A stretch of 33,382 bases of DNA, taken from Candidatus Sericytochromatia bacterium (GTDB lineage Bacteria > Cyanobacteriota > Sericytochromatia > S15B-MN24 > JAQBPE01). A program made the translations under genes and the position numbers. Of this stretch, positions 16,530 to 24,435 are shown piece by piece. The DNA is taken from the NCBI GenBank assembly GCA_035285325.1, contig JAYKJB010000020.1:1-33382 (forward strand), given 5' to 3'. The notes under the pieces are model-generated. The model had not been told where the DNA came from. It was given only the letters and a program-made list of their open reading frames with translations, and ran no database searches. Numbering within the stretch: the first letter of the stretch is position 1; the number at the start of each line of letters is the position of its first letter.

Positions 16530-18182
16530 ATGAAAGTTGCGCATCACGTCTCCCTGGCCACCGCTTTGACGCTCGTGGTGCTGGCTGGCTGCCAGGCGCG
16601 GACGCCGAATGCCGAATCGACCGGTCGTCTGGCGCCCAGTGCCGGTGGCGGCATGGCCGCCGCGCAGGAGCCGGCTGCGCTCAAGCCCACCCAACCGGCC
16701 AACGCCGCGCCCGCCCTCTCGTCGCGGGAGGCGGATCTGGCCAAGGCCAAGCCGATGGCGATCAAGGCGGCGGAAGGCGGCGTCTATCGCTCGGAAGACG
16801 GCGCGGTCGAGGTCACGATCCCGCCGGGTGCGCTGAGCGGGAACACCAGCGTTCGCTTCGCACCTGGCGACACCAAGAGCGAACAGGCCACTGACCTGTA
16901 CATCCCGGGCCTCAAGGTCGCGATGGATCTGGGCACGGCCCAGATCAAGGCCGGCAAGGGCCTGGTGCTGAAGAGCAAGGTCGACGCCCGCTTCGTTGAG
17001 GCCTTCAAGAAGGACGCTCCCGGCGTCGATCCGGCCACCCGCGGTCTGAGCCAGGGGCCTGACGGCGCCTGGTACCTGAGCATGCCGGTCACGCCCACGG
17101 CCTCGCGCAACACGACCTTCCGCAGCACCAAGGTGGCGGGTGACCTCGAAATGATCGAAGCCCTGCCGGCCGCTCCCGGGCGCAGCCTGCAGCAAACGAG
17201 CGGGTCGCCCCTGCGCCTCTTGCAGGCCTCCTCGACCACCTCGACCAGCGAGCCCACGCTGACGCCGAGCAACACCGGCAATCCAACCATCGACAGCTGG
17301 CCCGCCATGCCGGTGTCGCAGGCTGGTAAGGCGCCATACCTGCCCATGACCGAGATGACCATCGATGCCAAAGGTCATTCGGTCAGCTTCAAGATTCGCA
17401 ACACCGTGGATGAGTCCCTTGCCATCGACTCGGAGTACATTCGCTGCTATGTCGCCCACGGCTGGTGCTCCTCCTCCCGGATTAACGAGACCATCCAGGA
17501 GGTGATCGACTTCAACCAAGGGCTGGCCGCCAACCGTCAGCCACCGGCCGATCTGGTCGCCCGCCTGAACAGCTACCGGAGCTGGGACTGTGCCACGGAA
17601 GAAACCGTTGACATGGCGGTGGTGGCGACCTACGACTCCGACGATGAGCGCATCAACGGGAAGCCGGCGGCGGATGCGATCATCAGCACGGGCGTCGGGG
17701 AAAACGTGACCGAGCATCCGGTGAGCGCCGAGGGGCGGGTCAACCTGCCGGTCGGCATCAACGTCAAGCTGACCGTGGTCGGTTCGATCCAGAAGCCCAT
17801 TCCCGCCAGCTCGCAGCCGAAGGAAGTGACGACCGCCAAGGGGATGGCTGATGTGAGCATCAAGATTCCCAAGATGAGCCCGAAGCTGACGGTGCGCTTC
17901 CAGGCGGACGGACCGTTGCCCACCTCCATGACGGTGGATTACAAGGTCAACGACGAGCCGGCTTCGAGTACGATTTCCATCACGGGGGCCGGCACCCAGA
18001 ACGGCACCGCCGAGTTCCGCGTCAAGGTGCCCACGGATTCCAATTACAACTTCACCTTCACGGGGGCCCGCGGCGAGAACTTCACCAACACCCAGGATGC
18101 GCCGATCAACCAGACCTTCCCGGTCCACCGCAACGGCGAATACGAGAAGACCATCAAGGTCTTCCTCGTGGCGCCCAAGTGA
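16530..18182 (+). CDS. Large lipoprotein with ZU5-like domain
   Basis: A 550-residue lipoprotein; ATG 16530 with GAGG at 16517-16520. The signal ends in LVVLAGC (Cys21). Residues 83-110, GGVYRSEDGAVEVTIPPGALSG, match the ZU5 pattern (GG...v.iPpGAL), a beta domain seen in bacterial envelope proteins. The following region alternates beta strands with Ser/Thr-rich linkers, and the C-terminal 200 residues look like two Ig-like beta domains (VNLPVGINVKLTVVGSI, LTVRFQADGPLPTSMTVDY). It is likely surface-exposed and structural or adhesive, with no catalytic motif. It ends at a strong terminator. Confidence 0.8.
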   Translation: MKVAHHVSLATALTLVVLAGCQARTPNAESTGRLAPSAGGGMAAAQEPAALKPTQPANAAPALSSREADLAKAKPMAIKAAEGGVYRSEDGAVEVTIPPGALSGNTSVRFAPGDTKSEQATDLYIPGLKVAMDLGTAQIKAGKGLVLKSKVDARFVEAFKKDAPGVDPATRGLSQGPDGAWYLSMPVTPTASRNTTFRSTKVAGDLEMIEALPAAPGRSLQQTSGSPLRLLQASSTTSTSEPTLTPSNTGNPTIDSWPAMPVSQAGKAPYLPMTEMTIDAKGHSVSFKIRNTVDESLAIDSEYIRCYVAHGWCSSSRINETIQEVIDFNQGLAANRQPPADLVARLNSYRSWDCATEETVDMAVVATYDSDDERINGKPAADAIISTGVGENVTEHPVSAEGRVNLPVGINVKLTVVGSIQKPIPASSQPKEVTTAKGMADVSIKIPKMSPKLTVRFQADGPLPTSMTVDYKVNDEPASSTISITGAGTQNGTAEFRVKVPTDSNYNFTFTGARGENFTNTQDAPINQTFPVHRNGEYEKTIKVFLVAPK

Positions 18183-18207
18183 CCGCTCGCGCCTCGAAAA
18201 AACTTGG

Positions 18208-18236
18208 CCGGCCCGCGAAAGCGGGCCGGTTTCGTT
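18208..18236 (+). terminator. Intrinsic terminator after the ZU5 lipoprotein
   Basis: A 9-bp perfect GC stem, CCGGCCCGC (18208-18216) paired with GCGGGCCGG (18221-18229), closed by a GAAA tetraloop and followed by TTTCGTTT. An A-run (18197-18202) precedes it, so it may also act on the minus strand. It lies 26 bases after the stop codon. Confidence 0.88.
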
Positions 18237-18267
18237 TGGGGCGCTCGCCGGGGAGCCCCACGGGCAT

Positions 18268-18296
18268 TTGAGCGGGCGTCCCGGCCTTGCTACAAT
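18268..18296 (+). promoter_or_regulatory. Sigma70-type promoter of yajQ
   Basis: TTGAGC (18268-18273), a 17-base spacer, then TACAAT (18291-18296): 4/6 and 5/6 matches to consensus. Transcription would start near 18303, leaving a short leader that includes GAGGAG (18324-18329) before the TTG start at 18338. Confidence 0.75.
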
Positions 18297-18337
18297 GGCG
18301 CACCGAATCCCCCGTCCGTTCCTGAGGAGTGCCAGCC

Positions 18338-18829
18338 TTGTCCAAGGAAGCCAGCTTTGACATCGTCAGCAAGGTGGAGATGCAAGAGGTCACCAACGCC
18401 GTGCATCAGGCGCAGAAGGAGCTCGAGCAGCGCTTCGATCTGAAGGGCAGTGGCGCGGAGGTCACGCTCGAGAAAGAAATGCTGGTGCTGAAAGCCCCGG
18501 ATGAGATGAAGCTGCGCAACGTGCTCGACGTGGTCGAAAGCAAGTTCGTGAAGCGCAACATCTCCCTCAAGAGCCTCGACTACGGCAAGATCGAGTCGTC
18601 GCTCGGCGGCAACGTGCGCCAGGACGTGACCTTGAAGCAGGGCATCGACAAGGAGCGGGCCAAGAAGATCATCGGTCTGATCAAGGACTCCAAGCTCAAG
18701 GTGCAGGCCCAGATTCAGGATGACCAGATCCGGGTCACGGGCAAGAGCCGGGACGACCTGCAGGCCGTGATCGCCAAGCTCAAGGGCGCGGATCTGGACA
18801 TCGACCTGCAGTTCATCAACTACCGCTGA
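18338..18829 (+). CDS. yajQ: YajQ family nucleotide-binding protein
   Basis: A 163-residue cytoplasmic protein, the same length as E. coli YajQ. The family N-terminus [24 protein letters not shown] and the region [24 protein letters not shown] are clear, as is the ending IDLQFINYR. Members bind nucleotides, and some bind cyclic-di-GMP and partner with transcription factors. The start is TTG 18338, set by GAGGAG at 18324-18329 with an 8-base gap; a GTG at 18329 would overlap that site. It is monocistronic, with its own promoter. Confidence 0.95.
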   Translation: MSKEASFDIVSKVEMQEVTNAVHQAQKELEQRFDLKGSGAEVTLEKEMLVLKAPDEMKLRNVLDVVESKFVKRNISLKSLDYGKIESSLGGNVRQDVTLKQGIDKERAKKIIGLIKDSKLKVQAQIQDDQIRVTGKSRDDLQAVIAKLKGADLDIDLQFINYR

Positions 18830-18847
18830 GCCCGTCACCGGGCTCAG
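18826..18847 (+). terminator. Possible hairpin terminator overlapping the yajQ stop
   Basis: A perfect 9-bp stem CTGAGCCCG / CGGGCTCAG with a TCAC loop; the stem includes the TGA stop of yajQ. No T-tract follows, so it would be a weak or factor-dependent terminator. It lies between the convergent yajQ and PCuAC genes. Confidence 0.4.
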
Positions 18848-18889
18848 CGCGAGATTCGATGGCGTTCGGCCGGCGGGTCGGCCTGCCGG

Positions 18890-19420
18890 TCAGTGCCCGC
18901 CGTGCTGGTGCTCGTCGTGGTGATGTTCGTGAGCGGGAGCGGCCTGGGCGCCGCGGGGACGCACGGCCATCGGGATGGCCAGCTTCTTGCCGTTGCTGAG
19001 CATCAGGGTCAGGTCGACCCGCGCACCGGCTGCCAGCGCTTTCTTCGGTCCGATCAGCATGACGTGCGTCGCGCCCGGCTCCAGCGCCACGGCCCCTGCG
19101 GCCGGGACCACCAGCTGCTTGACCTCTTGCATGCGGGCCATGCCGTCCGCGTTGACGATCTCGTGGATCTCCACGCTCTTGAACTGCGGGCTCTGGGCGC
19201 CTGTCACCTTCAGTTCGGCCTTGCCGCCGTTCTTGATTTTCATGTAGGCGGCCATGGCACTGGCGCCGGGAGGCGCTTCGCGCACCCAGGGTTCACAGAC
19301 GTGCAGCCCCTCGATTTTCTTGTCGACGACACAACCCCCGCCGCTGCAGGCCTCGGCCGCGGTGGGCGGGACAACGGCCAGGCTCGCCAGAACGGCGGCG
19401 GCCAGCGCAAACAATTTCAT
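18890..19420 (-). CDS. Periplasmic copper chaperone PCuAC, with His-rich tail
   Basis: A 176-residue exported protein of the PCuAC (DUF461) family that delivers copper(I) to the CuA site of cytochrome c oxidase. The signal peptide is about residues 1-22. The copper motif H-M-x10-M-x21-H-x-M is met by His86, Met97, His119 and Met121. Extra putative metal ligands are two Cys near the mature N-terminus (CSGGGC) and a C-terminal tail HEHHHDEHQHGGH. Its ATG overlaps the stop of the Sco gene by 4 bases (ATGA), so the two are translationally coupled. Confidence 0.94.
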   Translation of the reverse strand: MKLFALAAAVLASLAVVPPTAAEACSGGGCVVDKKIEGLHVCEPWVREAPPGASAMAAYMKIKNGGKAELKVTGAQSPQFKSVEIHEIVNADGMARMQEVKQLVVPAAGAVALEPGATHVMLIGPKKALAAGARVDLTLMLSNGKKLAIPMAVRPRGAQAAPAHEHHHDEHQHGGH

Positions 19421-20013
19421 ACCTTCTCCTTGGCGGTGAGCCGGTTGAAGTCCTCGGCCATGGCACCGGGCTTGCCGTCCGGCACGTAGACCGCGACCAG
19501 TCGACCTTGCGGGTCGAGCGCGAAGACCATGTTGCTGTGGCTGACAGTATACGCCCCGCCGGGCTTGCTGGGGGCGTCGATCACGTAGGCGGCTCCCACC
19601 GCCTTGGTCAGGCTGTCGATGTCGTGGCGGGCGGCCCCGGTCACGCCCACGAAGCGCGGGTTGTAGTAATCGACGAAGGTTTCCAGCTTGGGCGTGCGGT
19701 CCCGCGCCGGGTCGACCGACACGAAGACCAGCCGGACCGCCTCCTTGCGGGTCAATTTTTCATACTCGCGCGCCGCAAAATCGAGCGCCATCGGGCAGAC
19801 ATCCGGGCAGTTGGCGTAGCCGAAGTACAGCCAGGTCCAGTGGCCCCGAAAGAGGTCCGCCGGCGCCGGCTGGCCGTCTCCCCGCACCAGCGACACCGTC
19901 GGCAGGGCCTTGGGGGTGGGGGTCAGGATGGCATGGGGGAAGCCTGATTCCGATTCCTTGGCCGCACAGGCCACCAGAGCCAGCGTCAGCAGACAGCCCA
20001 AGAGTCGACGCAA
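19417..20013 (-). CDS. Sco1/SenC-type copper-binding lipoprotein
   Basis: A 198-residue Sco protein that assembles the CuA centre of aa3-type oxidases. The thioredoxin-like fold carries Cys69-x3-Cys73 (YANCPDVCP) and the distal His159 (TVSHS), the three copper ligands; VFVSVDPARDRTPKL is a family signature. The N-terminus is a lipobox LALVAC (Cys16), placing it on the outer face of the membrane. The start is TTG 20013 with GAGGGG 7 bases upstream; the ATG at 20030 is out of frame. It is first in a two-gene operon with PCuAC and has its own promoter at 20074-20102. Confidence 0.95.
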   Translation of the reverse strand: MRRLLGCLLTLALVACAAKESESGFPHAILTPTPKALPTVSLVRGDGQPAPADLFRGHWTWLYFGYANCPDVCPMALDFAAREYEKLTRKEAVRLVFVSVDPARDRTPKLETFVDYYNPRFVGVTGAARHDIDSLTKAVGAAYVIDAPSKPGGAYTVSHSNMVFALDPQGRLVAVYVPDGKPGAMAEDFNRLTAKEKV

Positions 20014-20073
20014 TGGAGTTCCCCTCGCATGTTCGGCCGGCCGGGACCTTGCCAGGTCGGGCGGCGCCCCCTC

Positions 20074-20102
20074 AGGGTAGGAGCGCCGCCGGAGCTTGTC
20101 AA
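20074..20102 (-). promoter_or_regulatory. Promoter of the sco-PCuAC operon
   Basis: A perfect -35 TTGACA (minus strand, 20102-20097) and, after 17 bases, TACCCT (20079-20074) as a poor -10. The strong -35 with a weak -10 suggests either modest constitutive use or activator help. It is only 14 bases from the opposing promoter at 20116-20145. Confidence 0.5.
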
Positions 20103-20115
20103 TCGGGCCTGCGGC

Positions 20116-20145
20116 TTGCCACAGGCCGTCCCGGTGGGCTATAAC
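20116..20145 (+). promoter_or_regulatory. Promoter of the phosphodiester glycosidase gene
   Basis: TTGCCA (20116-20121), an 18-base spacer, then TATAAC (20140-20145); both are 5/6 matches to consensus. An inverted repeat GGCCTG/CAGGCC (20106-20127) covers the -35 and could be an operator. The leader to the ATG at 20247 is about 95 bases. Confidence 0.6.
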
Positions 20146-20246
20146 AAGGGCCGTTTCAAGCGCTTCTGCAGGCCCCGAACGGGTCTTGAGCCGGTCCCGG
20201 CCCCGCTCGTCCGCTTTCCTTCAACGCTCCTCCTGGTTGCTTCCCC

Positions 20247-21356
20247 ATGCGTCGACTCGTTGCTTGCTTGCTTGGCCTCGCCCTGCTGGCCTCGCTCCCG
20301 GCAGACCCGGCCGAAGCTTCCGTGCTGGCGCGCGCCTCCCGCCAGATCGTGCCGGGCGCCTCGCATACTTACATCAAGCGGCGCACGCCGGCCGGCCCGA
20401 TGGTGATGCACGTCTTGCGCGCCGATCCCCACCTGGTCACGATCAAGAGCGTGGTGGCGCAGCGTCGCAATGGCGGCTTCGCGCGGGCGCCCGTCAGCCA
20501 GATTGCCCGCGCCTCGGGGGCGCTGGCGGCGATCAACGGCTCCTTCTTCAATTACGTCAACAACGAGCCGGCCGGCCTGATGGTGCAGGACGGCCAGATC
20601 ATCAGCAGCGGCATGCACAACCGGTCGGTGTTCGGCATTCGCTATGACGGCACGCCCTTCATCGACGACGCGCAGGTGCGCGCCGCGGTCATGCTGGAAG
20701 ATGGCCGCGAACTGGCGGTGGCCGGCGTCAACCGGCGCGCGCGGCCCAACCAGATGACGCTCTACACCTCGCATTTCGGCGCCGCGACGCGCACGGCCCT
20801 GCATCCCTATCGCTATGAAGCCGCCATCGATGCGCGCGGCAACGTGATCGAAGCCAGCAACGGCAACCTGCCGATTCCGCGGGGCGGCTACGTGCTGTCG
20901 GCCAACGGGGCGGCCTTCGCCCGGGCCATGGAGGCCCTGCGCCCTGGCGCGCGGGCGCTGGTCTATACCCAGCTGTCCGGCGTCTGGGAGGGCGTGCGCT
21001 ATGCCATCGGGGGAGGGCCCACGATCGTGCACAACGGCAAGGTCCACGTCACGGCTCGCCAGGAGGGCTTCGGCAGCCACATCGCCTCGGGGCGCGCGCC
21101 GCGCACGGCGATCGGCTACACGCCGGCCGGCATCACGCTGATGGTCACGGTCGATGGCCGCGTGCCGAAGCACAGCGTGGGCTGCACCTTGAAGGAGCTG
21201 GCCCGGCTGATGATCGAGCTCGGGGCGATCGAGGCGATCAACCTCGACGGCGGGGGGTCCACCGTCATGGTGATTGCCGGCAAGCCCGTCAACCGCATTT
21301 CCGCCGGCGTCGAACGCCTGGTGAGCAACGCCATCGGCATCTTTCCGATGGAGTGA
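20247..21356 (+). CDS. Exported phosphodiester glycosidase (NAGPA/DUF2233 family)
   Basis: A 369-residue protein of the NAGPA-like family, which cleaves sugar-phosphodiester bonds and is usually exocellular. A signal peptide (about 1-24, ending PAEA-S) precedes the catalytic domain. Family landmarks in order are AAINGSFFNY (94-103), IGGGPTIV (254-261), PRTAIGY (285-291) and LDGGGST (333-339). No good ribosome site precedes the ATG; the start is supported by the signal peptide. The natural substrate is not known; wall-associated sugar-phosphodiesters are a guess. It converges with a lipid-anchored cysteine peptidase. Confidence 0.93.
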   Translation: MRRLVACLLGLALLASLPADPAEASVLARASRQIVPGASHTYIKRRTPAGPMVMHVLRADPHLVTIKSVVAQRRNGGFARAPVSQIARASGALAAINGSFFNYVNNEPAGLMVQDGQIISSGMHNRSVFGIRYDGTPFIDDAQVRAAVMLEDGRELAVAGVNRRARPNQMTLYTSHFGAATRTALHPYRYEAAIDARGNVIEASNGNLPIPRGGYVLSANGAAFARAMEALRPGARALVYTQLSGVWEGVRYAIGGGPTIVHNGKVHVTARQEGFGSHIASGRAPRTAIGYTPAGITLMVTVDGRVPKHSVGCTLKELARLMIELGAIEAINLDGGGSTVMVIAGKPVNRISAGVERLVSNAIGIFPME

Positions 21357-21375
21357 GCCTGTGCGTGACGCGGGC

Positions 21376-21392
21376 GGGTCCCTGAGGGACCC
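21376..21392. terminator. Possible bidirectional hairpin between convergent genes
   Basis: A perfect palindromic hairpin, 7-bp arms GGGTCCC/GGGACCC with a TGA loop, 20 bases after the glycosidase stop and 61 bases beyond the end of the convergent peptidase gene. It lacks a T-tract on either strand, so termination is possible but not secure. Confidence 0.4.
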
Positions 21393-21453
21393 CTGCCACG
21401 CGACGCCTCGTTGGTCTCGCGCGGCAAGTCCGAACCTGGCCGCGCTTCCCTGC

Positions 21454-22335
21454 TCAGGAGGCCGTCCAGATGTCCATGACGCGGTCGTCTGCGAGGTAGG
21501 CGTAGGGCAGGTAGAAATAGCCCTGGTCGCCCCAGAAGGTGCCGAACGAGTTGCGCACGATCAGCACCTGGCGGCGGTTGTCGTAGCCGACGGCCACGAC
21601 GGCGTGCCCGCCCACCATCACATCGCCCGGCTGGGGCATGGGCAGCATGCCATCGGAGCCCACGTCGCGGAAGGTCTGGTAGACGCGCATGCCGAACACC
21701 ACCGGTTGCTTGCGCGCCAGGGCCCGCTTGATGTCTTCCAGGCCGGCCAGCTGCACGCCGGTGGTCAGCTTCCAGGCAGGGGCCTGCGAATAGGCGGCCG
21801 GGGGCGGCTGTTCGGTGAAAAAGGCGATCTGGTAGGGCCAGCTGGTTTCCGGCGCGACGCCGGCCTGGGCGATCGCCCGCATCGTATCGGTGATGGTGGC
21901 GCCGGAATCGAGGTGGACCGCGTTGCGCAGCTTGCGCGTCTCGTAATACAGGTAGAGCGCGGAGAGCGGGGTGGGCTGCTCGCCCCGGATGCGCTGCAGG
22001 AACTCGCGGGCCCCCTTGCCCATGGCAAAGGCCGTGCAGGAACCCAGGTCGCCCTGGTCGTAGATCGGGCTGCAGCGTCCCCGCAGGTCGACCTTGATCG
22101 GCATCAGGCCCTGCACCGGGGGGAGATGAACCGGACGCGCCGCCAGTTGCTGAATCTCCGCGCGGTCGAGGTCAAAGCCCAGCTTGCGCACCCGGCCGGC
22201 TGCCCGCAGCAGGGTCGACGCCTGGGCGCGTGACGCGACCGGGCCCGCACCCGGCTGGAGCGGGGCGCGGCCGCAGGCGGTGAGCGAGACCAAGTTCAAG
22301 ACCGCAAGGGCCACCAGGGCCAGGCGCTTGAGCAC
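21454..22335 (-). CDS. Papain-like (C1A) cysteine peptidase, lipoprotein
   Basis: A 293-residue peptidase. The GTG start at 22335 has GGAGG 9 bases upstream. A lipoprotein signal ends at LTAC (Cys21), so the enzyme should be anchored outside the membrane. The complete papain catalytic set is present: oxyanion Gln94 and nucleophile Cys100 (YDQGDLGSCTAFA), His244 (VGGHAVVAVGYD) and Asn262 (VRNSFGTFWGDQGYFYLP). The segment before the catalytic domain (about 25-80) is short, with no obvious inhibitory propeptide signature, though cleavage of a pro-region cannot be excluded. It may digest prey, envelope or environmental protein. Confidence 0.93.
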   Translation of the reverse strand: MLKRLALVALAVLNLVSLTACGRAPLQPGAGPVASRAQASTLLRAAGRVRKLGFDLDRAEIQQLAARPVHLPPVQGLMPIKVDLRGRCSPIYDQGDLGSCTAFAMGKGAREFLQRIRGEQPTPLSALYLYYETRKLRNAVHLDSGATITDTMRAIAQAGVAPETSWPYQIAFFTEQPPPAAYSQAPAWKLTTGVQLAGLEDIKRALARKQPVVFGMRVYQTFRDVGSDGMLPMPQPGDVMVGGHAVVAVGYDNRRQVLIVRNSFGTFWGDQGYFYLPYAYLADDRVMDIWTAS

Positions 22336-22389
22336 GCGGGGAAGCCTCCGAGGGGGTGGTGAGGTTAAGGTTTAATTAACCACAGGAAA

Positions 22390-22418
22390 ACTTTATCACC
22401 CCGAACGCGGATCGACAA
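22390..22418 (-). promoter_or_regulatory. Promoter of the cysteine peptidase gene
   Basis: Minus-strand TTGTCG (22418-22413), a 17-base spacer, then TAAAGT (22395-22390); each matches consensus at 4 of 6 positions. The AT-rich leader downstream contains an inverted repeat GGTTAA ... TTAACC (about 22364-22382) that could regulate. Nothing else is recognisable in the 22336-22596 gap. Confidence 0.5.
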
Positions 22419-22596
22419 CGCCCTCCCCCGCATTTTGAAGCATTTTTACGAAGATTTAACATCAGACCCTTCGGCACGCCCGGTGATGTCGGTCACCGAC
22501 ACGGGCCGCCGCGCCGTTCACCGGCTGCCCGGGGGCTCTCGGGGACGCCTGGATGGCGGGCCTGACCTGGCCGGTGGCCCGCGCGCCCCGCCGCGC

Positions 22597-22998
22597 TCAG
22601 CCGAGGGCCTCGACCAGGGTGTGGGTCAGCGTGCGTTCGCTGGTGTAGTCCTCGGCCGCGAGCCAGACCACCTGGCCGGCCGGCACGGCGGGTTCGAGCG
22701 GCGGGGGCAGGCGCATGTCGAGGCAGGCGGCCGCCCGTTCGGCGGTGCGTTGCAGGAAGCTCTCCAGCTGGCCGCGTTCGACGCCGTGGGCGCCCTCGAG
22801 GCGGGCGACCACGGTCGCGCGGAAGGCCAGCACCACCGAGAAGGCCGGCGTGGCATCGACATCGCCCGCAGCCCGCTTGCGGTACATGCGCAGGGCCAGC
22901 GCCAGCCCCGCCCCCTCTTGCGGTACCTGGTCGTATTCCAGCAAGTACTGGCGGCCCGGGGCCCCCTGGGGCAGGAACCAGAGATCCTTGGTCGGCAC
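22597..22998 (-). CDS. Conserved-looking cytoplasmic protein, unknown
   Basis: A 133-residue protein starting at GTG 22998 (AAGGA, 7-base spacing), giving VPTKDLWFLPQGAPGRQYLLEYDQ. The open frame extends upstream but reads there as low-complexity sequence. There is no signal peptide or membrane segment. It has a plausible alpha/beta layout: LALALRMYRKR, AFSVVLAFRATVVARLEG, a helix GQLESFLQRTAERAAACLD, and a C-terminal strand/helix. I do not recognise the family. It is divergent from the YkgJ-like gene, with 127 bases and two HIP1 octamers between. Confidence 0.62.
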   Translation of the reverse strand: MPTKDLWFLPQGAPGRQYLLEYDQVPQEGAGLALALRMYRKRAAGDVDATPAFSVVLAFRATVVARLEGAHGVERGQLESFLQRTAERAAACLDMRLPPPLEPAVPAGQVVWLAAEDYTSERTLTHTLVEALG

Positions 22999-23125
22999 GG
23001 GCGGGTCCTTTACCAAACAAGTGCGGGAGGGGGTCGTCTCGGCGATCGCCGCCCGGGCGGGGCGGGGCGATCGCCTGGGAAGCGTATACCCGGCCCGCTT
23101 GACCACCCTGCGGCCCCGCGCCATC

Positions 23126-23866
23126 ATGGCGCTCGTGTCGGAGCCACAGACGGTCAATCTATCGCTGCTACAGGCCACCATCCGGTCCGTCGCGCCTGCC
23201 ATCCCGCACGCCGACAACCTGGGGAACAGTGATGACGCGCGCGACCTCTACTGGCTGATCGACTACCTGACCTTCGCCGTCGACCAGGCCTATCCGGCGT
23301 TGCCCTGCGCCCAGGGCTGCGCCGATTGCTGCCACAACCAGGTGTTCCGGGTCACCGAGGCCGAGTGGCGGGTGGCACGTCGGGGCCTGGCCGCCCTGCC
23401 GCGGGACGTGCGCCAGGGCATTTTCGCTTGCGCCGAGCAGCGCTACGGGCCCTTCCGCGCGGCCCTCGAGGCCCTGGCGCAGGCCTGGAGCGCGGGCGAA
23501 CGCCCCGATCCCGCCTTGCACCAGCAGGCCCCCAAGACCTGTCCGGCGCTGGTGAACGAACGCTGTGCCATCTACGCCGAGCGCCCGGCCATCTGCCGCG
23601 CTTACGGCTATTTTTCGGCCACGGTCGAGGGACGCCCTTCCCTGCTGATCTGTCACCAGCGCGGACCGGACTGGGTGCGCGAGCTGGAGGAGGCCGGCCT
23701 GGGCGAGCTGGCCATGCCGAACTGGAACCCGGTGCAGCGCCAGCTGCACGCGCTCAGCCCGGGTGGCGCGATCAAGCCCCTGCCGCTCTGGCTGCTCGAT
23801 GAGGCCGACCGCCTGCTGGCCGAGCCGGCCGGCGAGCCGGAGGAGGACCCCGCATGTTCTGTCTGA
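23126..23866 (+). CDS. YkgJ-type cysteine-cluster (Zn or Fe-S) protein
   Basis: A 246-residue protein with the YkgJ (CxxCxxxxCxxCC-like) metal-cluster pattern: CAQGCADCCHNQVFRV near residues 62-77, then CPALVNERCAIYAERPAICRAYGYF about 75 residues later. These cysteines probably bind zinc or an iron-sulfur cluster. The biochemical role of the family is unsettled. ATG 23126 lacks a good ribosome site. The last 13 bases overlap miaE, so the two are likely one operon, and a link to tRNA or iron chemistry is plausible but inferred. Confidence 0.85.
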   Translation: MALVSEPQTVNLSLLQATIRSVAPAIPHADNLGNSDDARDLYWLIDYLTFAVDQAYPALPCAQGCADCCHNQVFRVTEAEWRVARRGLAALPRDVRQGIFACAEQRYGPFRAALEALAQAWSAGERPDPALHQQAPKTCPALVNERCAIYAERPAICRAYGYFSATVEGRPSLLICHQRGPDWVRELEEAGLGELAMPNWNPVQRQLHALSPGGAIKPLPLWLLDEADRLLAEPAGEPEEDPACSV

Positions 23867-24429
23867 AGACCGAGACCGAGGCGCGCTGGCTCGAGGCCGT
23901 GCTGGCGGACGTGGACGCGCTGCTGGTGGACCACGCCTACTGCGAGAAGAAGGCGGCCGCCTCGGCCATGAGCCTGATCGCGCGCTATCCGGATGACCCC
24001 GTGCTGGTGCCGGCCATGCTCGAACTGGCGCACGAGGAACTGGAACACTTCGCCCTGCTCTGGCGCCTGCTGCAAGCCCGCGGCATCTCGCTGGGCGGGA
24101 TGGACAAGGACCCCTACGTGACGGAACTGCTGCCCTTGATGCGCAAGGGCGATGCCACCGAACACCTGATCGACCGGTTGCTGGTCAGCAGCCTGATCGA
24201 GGCCCGCAGCGCCGAGCGCTTCTTCTTGCTGGCCGAGCACCTGCCGGACCCCGAGCTGCGGGCCATGTACAAGGACCTGGCGGCCACGGAGTCGCGTCAC
24301 CACACGACCTTCGTGAACCTGGCCATGAATTATGCGCCGCGCGAGACGGTGCGCGAGCGGTTGGCTGCGCTGTCCCGGCAGGAGGCGGAGATTGTCGCCC
24401 GCCTGCCGGTGGCAGCGCGCATGCACTGA
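23854..24429 (+). CDS. miaE: tRNA 2-methylthio-N6-isopentenyladenosine hydroxylase MiaE
   Basis: A 191-residue non-haem di-iron monooxygenase that hydroxylates ms2i6A37 of tRNAs to ms2io6A. The ferritin-like four-helix bundle shows the family ligand set: Glu in the region AYCEKKAAASAMSLI, the pair in LAHEELEHF, Glu in IEARSAERFFLL, and the pair in ATESRHHTTF. The start is ATG 23854 with AGGAGG upstream inside the preceding gene, and it overlaps that gene by 13 bases. O2-dependent chemistry fits an aerobic lifestyle. The partners MiaA and MiaB are not in the window. Confidence 0.95.
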   Translation: MFCLKTETEARWLEAVLADVDALLVDHAYCEKKAAASAMSLIARYPDDPVLVPAMLELAHEELEHFALLWRLLQARGISLGGMDKDPYVTELLPLMRKGDATEHLIDRLLVSSLIEARSAERFFLLAEHLPDPELRAMYKDLAATESRHHTTFVNLAMNYAPRETVRERLAALSRQEAEIVARLPVAARMH

Positions 24430-24435
24430 CGGGGG

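Noticed and set aside
18329-18337. GTG 18329 as the yajQ start.
   Set aside because: It overlaps the GAGGAG ribosome site; TTG 18338 gives the exact family length of 163.
21376-21392. The hairpin as a confident intrinsic terminator.
   Set aside because: No T-tract on either side; kept only as a low-confidence feature.
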